35,708 bases of DNA from Gemmatimonadota bacterium. Its GTDB lineage: Bacteria; Gemmatimonadota; Gemmatimonadetes; Gemmatimonadales; Gemmatimonadaceae. Below the pieces are notes generated by a model, which searched no databases, was not told the origin of the DNA, and worked only from the letters and a program-made list of their open reading frames with translations. The stretch covers positions 1 to 35,708 of the forward strand of contig CANHTA010000013.1 of NCBI GenBank assembly GCA_947463135.1, written 5' to 3'. The stretch's first letter is position 1. Each line of letters opens with the position of its first letter. Of the stretch, positions 17,369-25,197 are shown in pieces. Position numbers and translations under genes: made by a program.

Positions 17369-18199
17369 ATGTCCGATCCCCTTGCACTGCTTCCCCTCGC
17401 CATCGCCGCCGGTGGGGGACGTCTTGGCAACTTCGATGCCGCGTCACTCGTTGCCGCCGGGCTGACGCTCCTGCAGCGATCGGCACCGCTGGTGCGCATC
17501 CTGGCCAGCACCCGATCGGCCATCCTGCTGCCAAGCGGCCCCGCCTTCCTCGTGGCGCTCGCGGGCTCGGACGGACGCGGGGCCCTGCTGCTGGATCCGC
17601 GCGACGACGCATCTTCTATTGCCCGGCACCTCGCCGACGCCCAGGTTGGCGCGGTGTTCACCTGCGAGGCGCTGCTCCCGTTGCTCCCCCCCGGCACACC
17701 GGTGGTGCTGCTCGATGAGGCGCCTCGCATGGCACGGGTTCAGCTGCCCGGACGCCACATGGACGTGGACCTCGGCTCTCATCACGGGCTGGCGTTGGAA
17801 GGGGACACCGCCACGGAGGGGCGCGACGAGGAATGCCTGATCACCGCGGCGCCGACGGCAGCCGGTCGGGTGCATACCCACCGCGACCTCCTTGCCATGG
17901 GGCGCGCCACGGTCGCCGAGTGCCTGCTCACGCCAGTCGATCATGTATGGTCGCTGCTCCCGAGCCACCATGCCCAATCGCTCGTACTCGGGCTGGTGGC
18001 GCCGCTGCTCGCCGGTGCTAGGGTGTCCACGCGCCCTGCCACGGAGCTGGCGGAGGTCATGGATGGAGTGGAGCACGAAGGGATCACGATGGTGGCGGGC
18101 CATTGGCAGACCCCGACCGGCCCTCGCCTCGCCCTGCTCGGCATGGCGCACGCCATGCCAGCGCTGCGTGAAGGCACCCTGATCCTCGCGGCCCCCTAG
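17369..18199 (+). CDS. Truncated, motif-less relative of adenylate-forming (ANL) enzymes
   Basis: A 276-residue protein whose layout follows the N-terminal domain of acyl-CoA synthetase-like enzymes. SAILLPSGPAFLVALAG, GALLLDPRDD and SSIARHLADAQVGAVFT align with the usual early motifs. LITAAPTAAGRVHTHRDLL (residues 158-175) sits where YTSGTTGxPKGVxxTHRNL is expected. The Thr/Ser/Gly-rich P-loop is gone, but the THRDLL tail and the following SLLPSHHAQSLV region are kept. The protein then stops, lacking the later A5-A10 motifs and the C-terminal lid. Adenylation activity is unlikely. The frame is intact, so it may be a repurposed binding protein rather than a fresh pseudogene. The homology call is from motif layout only. 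Confidence 0.7.
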   Translation: MSDPLALLPLAIAAGGGRLGNFDAASLVAAGLTLLQRSAPLVRILASTRSAILLPSGPAFLVALAGSDGRGALLLDPRDDASSIARHLADAQVGAVFTCEALLPLLPPGTPVVLLDEAPRMARVQLPGRHMDVDLGSHHGLALEGDTATEGRDEECLITAAPTAAGRVHTHRDLLAMGRATVAECLLTPVDHVWSLLPSHHAQSLVLGLVAPLLAGARVSTRPATELAEVMDGVEHEGITMVAGHWQTPTGPRLALLGMAHAMPALREGTLILAAP

Positions 18200-18217
18200 C
18201 GCCCCGCGCGCGGGGCG
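18200..18217. terminator. GC palindrome directly after a stop codon
   Basis: A perfect 18-base palindrome begins one base after the TAG of the ANL-like gene. It may fold in RNA and slow polymerase, but no T-run follows. Confidence 0.4.
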
Positions 18218-18265
18218 ACTGGCCGGGGGTGCGCGTTAAGCAGCCGGTCGCGGATCGCGTGGCGG

Positions 18266-18315
18266 CGTCGGCCAGGTAACGGCCGGCGGCATCACGGCGC
18301 GGCGCGGCGCGGCGC
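18266..18315 (+). repeat. Hairpin and GGCGC tandem repeat upstream of metB-like gene
   Basis: An 8-pair hairpin (18266-18273 with 18281-18288, loop AGGTAAC) is followed by four tandem copies of GGCGC (18296-18315). Both lie in the 204-base gap before the metB-like gene. I recognise no known SAM or related riboswitch consensus here. The rest of the gap holds nothing clear apart from a GGAG ribosome-binding site near 18396. Confidence 0.5.
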
Positions 18316-18403
18316 TTCGCAGGAATCCTGCTGTGCTAACTCGCCCTGACGAAGCGGCCGCAGTAGCTTCCTCGGCGAAGTCGCCTCGCACCAAACGGAG
18401 CCC

Positions 18404-19573
18404 ATGACGCGCATTTTCGACGAAGACCTCGCGGGTGGCATGGCCACGCGCGCCATCCATGCCGGCCAACGCCCCGATCCCGTATCGGGTGCCATCATGA
18501 CGCCCCTCTACCTCACGTCCACCTACGTGCAGGAGAGCATCGGCGTCAACAAGGGCTACGAATACGCCCGCGGAAAGAACCCCACGCGACAGGCGCTGGA
18601 GCGGAACGTCGCGACGCTTGAAGGCGGGCGGCACGGCTTTGCGTTCGGAAGCGGCATGGGGTGCCTCGACTCGATCATGAAGCTGTTCCGCGCGGGCGAC
18701 CACATCGTGTGCGGGGAGAACGTGTATGGTGGCACGTTCCGTCTGTTCGACAAAATTTTGCGACATTTCGGCCTGTCGTTCACCTATGTGGATACAGATG
18801 ACCCGCAGCGGGTCGAAGATGCGATGACACCGTCCACCCGAGCCCTGCTCGTGGAGACGCCCACCAACCCCCTCATGCGACTGACGGACCTGGCCGCAAT
18901 GAGCAACATTGCGAAGCGAAACCAGGCCCTGCTGATCGTTGATAACACCTTCGCCACGCCGGTTTTCCAGCGTCCGCTCGAGTTGGGTGCCGACATCGTC
19001 TGGCATTCCACCACGAAGTACATCAACGGTCACTCCGATATGATCGGCGGGTTGGCGGTAGTACTTGAGGATGATCTGGCCGATCGGCTCCAGTTTATTC
19101 TCAACGCGGCCGGTGCCGTCCCCGGACCATTTGACGCGTGGCTTGCCCTGCGCGGCACCAAAACCCTGCCGCTGCGCATGCAGCAGCATGACCTCAACGG
19201 TCGCGCCGTCGCGGCGTGGCTTCTGGAGCGGCTCGGCGAAGAGCGGGTGATCTATCCCGGGTTGGCCCATCACCCCCATCACGAACTCGCCAAGCGGCAG
19301 ATGAGCGGTTTCGGCGGCATGATGACGCTCGATCTCAAAACCATCGACAACGCGCGCGCCTTCCTGGAGCGCGTCCGCGTGTTTTCGCTGGCCGAATCGC
19401 TGGGGGGGGTGGAGAGCCTGACGAACCACCCCTACACCATGACACACGGCTCTGTACCGGCGGACATCAAGAATGCCATGGGACTCAACGACGGCATGGT
19501 CCGCCTTTCCTGCGGCATTGAAGATGCCGGGGACCTGATCGACGATCTGGACCGGGCACTGGAAGGCATCTAG
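18404..19573 (+). CDS. metB: Cystathionine gamma-synthase/gamma-lyase family enzyme
   Basis: PLP enzyme of 389 residues in the Cys/Met metabolism family. It shows the N-terminal TRAIHAGQ, YEYARGKNPTRQALE, the FGSGMG stacking region, IVDNTFATP, and the Schiff-base lysine in HSTTKYINGHSD followed by MIGG. The GHSD run after the lysine is typical of cystathionine gamma-synthase and gamma-lyase, in contrast to GQGR in the metZ product at 8813. Synthase and lyase cannot be told apart here. Together the two enzymes could give both direct sulfhydrylation and transsulfuration, or one could run the reverse pathway. The start has a GGAG site a few bases upstream. Confidence 0.85.
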   Translation: MTRIFDEDLAGGMATRAIHAGQRPDPVSGAIMTPLYLTSTYVQESIGVNKGYEYARGKNPTRQALERNVATLEGGRHGFAFGSGMGCLDSIMKLFRAGDHIVCGENVYGGTFRLFDKILRHFGLSFTYVDTDDPQRVEDAMTPSTRALLVETPTNPLMRLTDLAAMSNIAKRNQALLIVDNTFATPVFQRPLELGADIVWHSTTKYINGHSDMIGGLAVVLEDDLADRLQFILNAAGAVPGPFDAWLALRGTKTLPLRMQQHDLNGRAVAAWLLERLGEERVIYPGLAHHPHHELAKRQMSGFGGMMTLDLKTIDNARAFLERVRVFSLAESLGGVESLTNHPYTMTHGSVPADIKNAMGLNDGMVRLSCGIEDAGDLIDDLDRALEGI

Positions 19574-19627
19574 CACACGAGGCGTGTAACTTGGAACTCT
19601 CCCTCAGCCGGGAGGGTCTCTCCAGCC

Positions 19628-20689
19628 ATGCCCCTTATGCCCGCTATTCCACTCACACAGATCTCGTCGGTTTCCTGGGAGCACCCAACCGACCGCGCCG
19701 CACTGCAATCGCTCCGTGCCCTCCCCGCCTTCGACGACGTGGTGCGACGGATCGCCAGCGTGTTCGGGGATCGCGGCGTGCGCCATCTCTTTCTTGGCGA
19801 CGCCGTGTTGGTGGGACCGACCCAGCGTCCCGCGCTGTATGCGCGCTATCAGGAGGTCTTGCAGGCGCTCGACTGGCCCCAGGCTGGGCGGCCAGCGCCG
19901 CAGCTCTACGTGGCGCACAATCCGGTCGCGGCCGCCGGCGCTGTTGGGTTTGACCAGCCGTGCATCGTGATCAACTCCAGCGTGTTGGAGCTCTTGCTCC
20001 CCGATGAACAGCGATTCATCTTGGCCCAGCAGCTCGGTCACATCATGACTGGCCGCACCACCTATCGCACCATTGCGCTCATCGTCCTCTTTTTCGGCAC
20101 CAGCGCCTTGCCGCTGGTGGCATCAATCGCGTTGCTCCCCTTCCAGTTAGCGCTGTTGGAATGGTACCGCACCTCGGAGCTCTCGGCCGATCGCGCCGGC
20201 CTGCTGGGGACGCAGGATCCGAGCGCCAGCCTCATGACATTCCTCAAGTTGGCCGGCGGCCGGGCGCATGGGGACACGTTGAACCTCGACGCGTATCTCG
20301 CGCAGGCCGCCGATTACGAATTCGGCGGGTCGGCCTGGGAGAGCGTGATGAAAGCCCTCAATACCGCCCTGCGCGAACATCCCTTCCACACCGTGCGCGC
20401 AGGCGAACTCAATCGCTGGCGCCTGTCGGGCGCCTACGACGCCATCATCGGTGGCGAGTATATCCGCCGCGGGAGTGAGGCGGAGCGTCCGCTGCGCGAC
20501 GATCTGCGCAGCGCCGCCGAGCTGTACACCGAGAAGGCCAAGGCAGCCGCCGAAACCGTGGGCGATGTCGTGCATCGCGCGGCTGACGCCTTTCGCGAGG
20601 CGTTCCGCACTGCGGCCAGCGCCGCAAGTCTGGGCGACGACGCGCCTCCATCGCCACCGCCCTCGTCAGAGCCGCCTCCCGCCGGATAA
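19628..20689 (+). CDS. M48-like metallopeptidase homologue with a broken zinc motif
   Basis: A 353-residue protein with the layout of M48 (HtpX/Ste24-like) peptidases. LYVAHNPVAAAGAVGF, PCIVINSSVLELL and DEQRFILAQQLGHI precede a hydrophobic pair of segments (about 147-178), then SELSADRAGLL. In M48 the third stretch normally reads HELGH. Here it is QQLGH (Gln134, Gln135, His138), so one zinc ligand and the catalytic glutamate are missing. The third ligand Glu184 and Asp188 are kept. The C-terminus is an Ala-rich helix followed by a proline-rich tail. Peptidase activity by the usual mechanism is unlikely. A GGGAGGG site lies about 12 bases upstream. Confidence 0.82.
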   Translation: MPLMPAIPLTQISSVSWEHPTDRAALQSLRALPAFDDVVRRIASVFGDRGVRHLFLGDAVLVGPTQRPALYARYQEVLQALDWPQAGRPAPQLYVAHNPVAAAGAVGFDQPCIVINSSVLELLLPDEQRFILAQQLGHIMTGRTTYRTIALIVLFFGTSALPLVASIALLPFQLALLEWYRTSELSADRAGLLGTQDPSASLMTFLKLAGGRAHGDTLNLDAYLAQAADYEFGGSAWESVMKALNTALREHPFHTVRAGELNRWRLSGAYDAIIGGEYIRRGSEAERPLRDDLRSAAELYTEKAKAAAETVGDVVHRAADAFREAFRTAASAASLGDDAPPSPPPSSEPPPAG

Positions 20690-20699
20690 TGTCCGGCGG
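20679..20699 (+). terminator. Hairpin with a stop codon in its loop
   Basis: CCGCCGGA (20679-20686) pairs with TCCGGCGG (20692-20699). The 5-base loop contains the TAA stop of the M48-like gene (20687-20689). There is no T-run; it lies just before the purD promoter. Confidence 0.4.
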
Positions 20700-20714
20700 C
20701 CAGCCGCTACGCAC

Positions 20715-20726
20715 TAGATTCCCCCT
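20715..20726 (+). promoter_or_regulatory. Predicted leaderless promoter of purD
   Basis: TAGATT (20715-20720) is followed by 6 bases and ATG 20727, the same TAGATT-N6-ATG layout as maf. No Shine-Dalgarno sequence is present in the gap. The -35 region is weak. Confidence 0.45.
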
Positions 20727-22007
20727 ATGAAAATTCTGCTCCTCGGCTCCGGCGGCCGCGAACATGCCCTCGCCGACGCACTCGCGCGCGAGAACACCAC
20801 GGTTGATCTCGTTGCCGGCCCGGGGAATCCGGGTCTTGCCCAGTTAGCACGGGTGGTACCGGTGAATGCCGCCGACCCCATCGAGGTGGCGGAGCTCGCG
20901 CAACGCGAACAGGTACAGCTCGTGGTGGTGGGCCCCGAGGCGCCGTTAGCGATCGGGCTGGTGGATCATCTCCAGCACGTCGGCGTGCCGGTGTTCGGAC
21001 CCACCATGGGCGCCGCCACCGTTGAAACATCAAAGGCCGACACAAAGGCCATGATGATGGCGGCGGGCATCCCCACCGCGCGCGCCGAAGTGCACACCAA
21101 GTCCGCACAAGCCAAAGAGGCGGTGCGGGCGCGATTTGGCGTGCCCGTGGTGATCAAGGCCAGCGGCCTTGCCGCGGGCAAGGGTGTCTTGATTTGCCAG
21201 ACGCTGAAAGAAGCCGATGCCGCCATCGAGCGCGTGCTTGAAGACCGGGCCTTCGGCGACGCCGGCAGCGAGTGCCTCGTGGAAGCCTTCATGACGGGTG
21301 AGGAGCTCTCGCTCTTCGCGGTCACCGACGGCCACAACGTGATGCCGATGATTGGCGCACAAGATCACAAGCGACTGTATGATGGCGACGAGGGACCGAA
21401 TACCGGTGGGATGGGTGCCTATACACCGGTCTCGTTATCCACGCCGGCGCTCATCGACGACGTCACTGAGCGCGTGTTTCTTCCCACCCTGCACGCGCTG
21501 CGCAAGCGCGGCACCCCGTTCACCGGATTGCTGTACGCTGGGCTCATGCTCACCGAAAACGGGCCTCAGGTGGTGGAGTTCAACTGTCGTTTTGGCGATC
21601 CCGAAACGCAGGCCATTCTCCCCATGCTCACCAGCAGCCTGCTCGACCCCATGATGACGGTGGCCCACGGCGGACGCATTGGCAGCCTGTCGCCCTTTAC
21701 CTGGCGCGCGGGCGCGTCGGTCACCACGGTCGTCGCATCGCCCGGGTATCCCGATGCGCCGGTGACGGGGCACCACATCACGCTCCCGTCGTTTCATGAC
21801 GACCTGCGCGTCTACCACGCGGGCACCTCGCGCGCGGACGACGGGTCGTTGCGCACCAGCGGTGGCCGGGTCTTCGCCATCACGGCACTGGCCGACAGCT
21901 TTGCGGCGGCGCAGCAGGCCAGCCGAGAGGCGGCCGCACGGGTGGAGTTCGACGGCGCCATGTACCGGCGCGACATCGGATGGCGGGAAGCCGCACGACG
22001 TGCCTGA
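20727..22007 (+). CDS. purD: Phosphoribosylamine-glycine ligase
   Basis: ATP-dependent ligase that makes glycinamide ribonucleotide, the second step of purine synthesis. It has 426 residues, the normal length. The N-terminus MKILLLGSGGREHAL is the family signature. ATP-grasp features follow: VVIKASGLAAGKGV, the QDHKRLYDGDEGPNTGGMGAY stretch and VVEFNCRFGDPETQ with metal ligands. The C-terminal domain contains the GGRVFAITA stretch. No other pur gene is in the window. The last 8 bases overlap the mutM start (GTGCCTGA). Confidence 0.97.
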   Translation: MKILLLGSGGREHALADALARENTTVDLVAGPGNPGLAQLARVVPVNAADPIEVAELAQREQVQLVVVGPEAPLAIGLVDHLQHVGVPVFGPTMGAATVETSKADTKAMMMAAGIPTARAEVHTKSAQAKEAVRARFGVPVVIKASGLAAGKGVLICQTLKEADAAIERVLEDRAFGDAGSECLVEAFMTGEELSLFAVTDGHNVMPMIGAQDHKRLYDGDEGPNTGGMGAYTPVSLSTPALIDDVTERVFLPTLHALRKRGTPFTGLLYAGLMLTENGPQVVEFNCRFGDPETQAILPMLTSSLLDPMMTVAHGGRIGSLSPFTWRAGASVTTVVASPGYPDAPVTGHHITLPSFHDDLRVYHAGTSRADDGSLRTSGGRVFAITALADSFAAAQQASREAAARVEFDGAMYRRDIGWREAARRA

Positions 22008-22851
22008 ACTGCCGGAAACGGAAACCATCGCGCGCGATCTGCACGCGATGGTGTGTGGCACCTCCATCCTCGGTCTCGAGGTCATCAAGGCCGACGTCCT
22101 GCGCGAGGCGAGCGCCGCCGACATGGCTGCGGCGCTCACCGGTCTCCACATTGCGCGCGTCTGGCGTCGTGCCAAGCTGATTGTGCTGGATATGCGCTAC
22201 GCCATGGCAGACGAGGGCGATGCGCCATGGCGCATCGTGGTACAGCCCCGATTCACGGGCGGCCTTATCGTGGACGACGGCTCCCTCTCCATCGCCGACC
22301 GCGCCTACGTCGCGCTCACCCTCAGGCTGAGCGACGGACGGGCGCTGCATTATCGCGATGTCCGTCGGCTGGGCACGGTGGCGCTCATGGCGCCCGACCG
22401 ATTTACCCACTATTCGAACGCATTAGGTGCCGAACCTCTTGACCCGCAGCTCGGCGACACCGAGTTTTCGGGAATTGTTCGGGGGTCGCGCCAAGCCATC
22501 AAAGTGCTCCTGATGGACCAAAAGCGGCTCGCCGGCGTCGGCAACATCTACGCGAACGAGGCACTGTGGCTGGCCGGAATCGATCCATCACGGGAAGCGC
22601 GCACTCTGTCGGCGCAGGAGACACAGCAGTTACGCGAGCAGCTGCGGGCCGTACTCTCGGCGTCCATTGCGGCGCGCGGCACCAGCTTTCGCGACTATCG
22701 GGATGCCCGCGGTGAACGGGGAGCTTTCGTTGCCCAGTTGGCGGTCTACGGTCGCGCCGGTGCCCCCTGCCAGCGGTGCACCCGTCGGTTGGTTGGCACG
22801 CACGCCATCGACGGCCGCAGTACGGTCTTTTGCCCCCACTGCCAGCGGTAA
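22000..22851 (+). CDS. mutM: Formamidopyrimidine-DNA glycosylase (Fpg/MutM)
   Basis: Base-excision repair enzyme that removes 8-oxoguanine and related lesions and cleaves the strand. It has 283 residues from GTG 22000. The mature N-terminus PELPETETIARDL supplies the catalytic Pro1 and Glu2, which fixes the start. The helix-two-turn-helix DQKRLAGVGNIYANEALW is intact. The C-terminal zinc finger has four cysteines in a CxxC (CQRC) and a second CxxC (CPHC). The start lies within the last codons of purD. The 3' end is overlapped or closely followed by the UvrC-like gene. Confidence 0.95.
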   Translation: MPELPETETIARDLHAMVCGTSILGLEVIKADVLREASAADMAAALTGLHIARVWRRAKLIVLDMRYAMADEGDAPWRIVVQPRFTGGLIVDDGSLSIADRAYVALTLRLSDGRALHYRDVRRLGTVALMAPDRFTHYSNALGAEPLDPQLGDTEFSGIVRGSRQAIKVLLMDQKRLAGVGNIYANEALWLAGIDPSREARTLSAQETQQLREQLRAVLSASIAARGTSFRDYRDARGERGAFVAQLAVYGRAGAPCQRCTRRLVGTHAIDGRSTVFCPHCQR

Positions 22852-24037
22852 AACGCGCGGTACGCGACGCGCCGCTCCGCTCGCCACCCAGCTCACGCTG
22901 GCCGTTGGATCCGCCAGCGCCGACGTAGACCGCCTTCGCGCACAGGTGCGCGAACAGTGCCGCAATGAGCCCGGCGTGTATCTCATGCGCGGCGCGCACG
23001 GCGACGTGCTGTATGTGGGGAAGAGCACCCAGGTACGCACACGCCTCCTCTCGTATTTCCGGCTGCCGTGGCCGGAGCATCGTCACGCCCGGCTGTTGCG
23101 CGAAACCGCGCGCATTGAATGGGAACCGATGCCCAGTGAGTTCGCCGCGCTGCTGCGCGAAGTGCGCCTCATTCGGGCCCACCTGCCCACGTACAACATC
23201 ACGGCCGCGCGGCCACTCGACAAATGGTGGGTGATCACCGTCGCTGGTGGGCCAGCGCCACGACTCCGTATCCAGCGGGCGAGTGCGGCCGCGCGCGCCC
23301 GACAGGTTGCCCAGATTATCGGCCCGTTCGCCTCACGCCGTCCGCTGGTGGAGGCCCTGCGGGTGCTCAATGACGCCCTCGGCTTGCGCGACTGCACCGA
23401 TCGCGTGCCGATGGTCATGTCCGACGCCGCCGACCTCTTCGACGATGTGCAACACCCGTCGCTCGCCCGCACGCCGGGATGTCACCGGTATGAAACCAGA
23501 CGGTGCCTGGGCCCCTGCGTCGGTGCCGCCAGCGAATACCAGTATCGCGCTCAGCTCACACGCGCCCGCGCGGTATTGGAAGGGCGTGACGATACCCCAC
23601 ATCAGCATCTCGTCCGGGAAATGTCCGCCGCCAGTGCGGCGCTCTCCTACGAGCGCGCCGGCTGGCTACGCGACCGTCTCACCGCGTTGCAAGAGCTGGA
23701 CGGGCAACTCGCTCGGGTACGCGAGGCCATCACCAAGCCGAGCTTCGTGTATGCCATGCCAGGCCGCGACGGTGATGATCGACTGTATCTCGTGCGCCAC
23801 GGCCGCGTGGTGGCAGAGGCCCGGTGCGCCGACGCCGAATCGGTCATCGCCCTGCAACAGCTCGAACAGCAGGGGCTGCAGCCGCCCACTGGAGCGGTGG
23901 TCGATCAGCTCGATGAGCTGCTCATGATTGCCTCATGGTTTCGCACACGTCCATACGATATGGCATTGAAGGCGGACACCGTGGTGGGCGCACTGCAGGC
24001 ATTGGAACGCCACGCGCGCGCTCACGCGCACCCGTAG
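22793..24037 (+). CDS. Short UvrC-like GIY-YIG endonuclease homologue
   Basis: Resembles the N-terminal half of UvrC, the excision-repair nuclease. GVYLM and LYVGKS (about residues 61-78 of the start used here) form the GIY-YIG domain, with SEFAALLREVRLIRAHLPTYN after it. A cysteine-containing segment RYETRRCLGPCVG and a UVR-like helix pair around SAALSYERAGWLRDRL follow. The RNase H-like nuclease domain and helix-hairpin-helix of full UvrC are absent, as in Cho-type proteins. The start is uncertain: TTG 22793 overlaps mutM by 59 bases, GTG 22946 would leave little before the GIY domain, and the frame extends up to 22667. It follows mutM, so a DNA repair pairing is likely. Confidence 0.82.
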   Translation: MARTPSTAAVRSFAPTASGKTRGTRRAAPLATQLTLAVGSASADVDRLRAQVREQCRNEPGVYLMRGAHGDVLYVGKSTQVRTRLLSYFRLPWPEHRHARLLRETARIEWEPMPSEFAALLREVRLIRAHLPTYNITAARPLDKWWVITVAGGPAPRLRIQRASAAARARQVAQIIGPFASRRPLVEALRVLNDALGLRDCTDRVPMVMSDAADLFDDVQHPSLARTPGCHRYETRRCLGPCVGAASEYQYRAQLTRARAVLEGRDDTPHQHLVREMSAASAALSYERAGWLRDRLTALQELDGQLARVREAITKPSFVYAMPGRDGDDRLYLVRHGRVVAEARCADAESVIALQQLEQQGLQPPTGAVVDQLDELLMIASWFRTRPYDMALKADTVVGALQALERHARAHAHP

Positions 24038-24049
24038 CGCTGCACGCCC

Positions 24050-24574
24050 CTACTCGTCGCCCGCTGCGCCATCCTCAACCGCCACCTCATCCGGGATCCC
24101 CAGCGGAATAAGCTCCACGTCCGCCTTCCCGTTGAGGATATACAGCTTCGCCACACTCGGTTGCAGCTTGAAGCGGCGTGGTCCGGCAGCACCGGGGTTC
24201 ACCACAATCCGACGCGCGGCTTTGGTTACGAGTTGCTGGTGCGTGTGCCCGTACACAATCACATCGGCATGCATATAGGCCCCGACGAGGCGTGGAGGGT
24301 TGACACTGCCAATCTCATGTCCGTGGGTCACCACGATGCGCACGCCATCAATGACCAGATCAAGGCGCTCCACCAAATCCGGTCGCCCCGGCGCGTCGGT
24401 GTTTCCCCATACCGCCTGAATCGGCGCAATCGTGGCCAGTTCAATCAATACCCCGGGAGGGCCAACATCCCCTGCGTGGAAAATGCGGGACACGCCGTCG
24501 AGGGCCGCAAAAACCTCGGGACGAACCAGCCCATGCGTGTCGGAAATCAAGCCAATGACCGTTGCGTCCTTCAC
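24050..24574 (-). CDS. YfcE/MJ0936-type metallophosphoesterase
   Basis: A 174-residue calcineurin-like phosphoesterase. The metal-binding motifs occur in order: SDTHG, HAGDVG, WGNTD, THGH and GHTHQ. A terminal VVNPGAAGPRR is typical of the YfcE group, whose members cleave phosphodiesters; the physiological substrate is unknown. Its ATG overlaps the ubiX stop by 4 bases, making it the last gene of the quinone operon. The C-terminal ~25 residues are acidic. A role in the quinone pathway is not implied by its motifs. Confidence 0.9.
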   Translation of the reverse strand: MKDATVIGLISDTHGLVRPEVFAALDGVSRIFHAGDVGPPGVLIELATIAPIQAVWGNTDAPGRPDLVERLDLVIDGVRIVVTHGHEIGSVNPPRLVGAYMHADVIVYGHTHQQLVTKAARRIVVNPGAAGPRRFKLQPSVAKLYILNGKADVELIPLGIPDEVAVEDGAAGDE

Positions 24575-25197
24575 AGTGCCTCCTGTGCCGTTGCACGGTC
24601 ATCACCACTCCACCGCCGCCCGATCGTGTGCACCACGTCGAGATGATCGAGTATCCGCGCTACCACAAAATCCACTAAGTCGCTGATGCGCTCGGGCTGG
24701 TGGTAGAAACCCGGCGCCGCCGGGATGACCGTGGCGCCGGCACGAGTCACCTGCGTGAGATTCTCAAGGTGAATGAGCGACAGGGGCGTTTCCCGTGGAA
24801 CCAGAATGAGCCGGCGACGCTCTTTGAGCGCCACATCGGCGGCGCGCTCCACCAAGGAACGCGACGACCCATGCGCAATCGCACTCACCGTGCCCATGCT
24901 GCAGGGGCACACCACCATCCCGCTGGAGCGGGCAGAACCCGATGCCGGCGCGGCTCCACGGTCATGGTCGTTGAACACCGTTACCCAACGATCAAACCCC
25001 TCGCCCCCAATCTGCGCGCGCAGCGCAGCAAGATCCGGGATGGCGCTCTCCGTCGCCAGCAAACGGAATCCGTGATTTGACACAATCAGCCAGGTGGGAA
25101 CCTGCTGCTCCACCAGCTGCTGCAGTAGGCGCACGGCATACGGTGCCCCCGAGGCACCCGTAATCGCCAGCACAATCGGATGACGGGCAGAGCTCAT
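24571..25197 (-). CDS. ubiX: Flavin prenyltransferase UbiX
   Basis: Makes the prenylated FMN cofactor used by UbiD-type decarboxylases. It has 208 residues. ITGASGAPYAVRLL near the N-terminus binds FMN. The core CPCSMGTVSAIAHGSS, the KERRRLILVPRETPLSLIHLENL run and AAPGFYHQP are canonical. The start overlaps the ubiA stop by 4 bases and its stop overlaps the phosphoesterase start. Its place next to ubiD fits its biochemical role exactly. Confidence 0.96.
   Translation of the reverse strand: MSSARHPIVLAITGASGAPYAVRLLQQLVEQQVPTWLIVSNHGFRLLATESAIPDLAALRAQIGGEGFDRWVTVFNDHDRGAAPASGSARSSGMVVCPCSMGTVSAIAHGSSRSLVERAADVALKERRRLILVPRETPLSLIHLENLTQVTRAGATVIPAAPGFYHQPERISDLVDFVVARILDHLDVVHTIGRRWSGDDRATAQEAL

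Noticed and set aside
18218-18403. SAM riboswitch upstream of the metB-like gene
   Set aside because: None of the conserved cores I know for SAM-I, SAM-II or SAH elements is present.
18236-19576. 446-codon open frame antisense to the metB-like gene
   Set aside because: The sense gene has all family motifs; the antisense product is low-complexity in composition with no domain.
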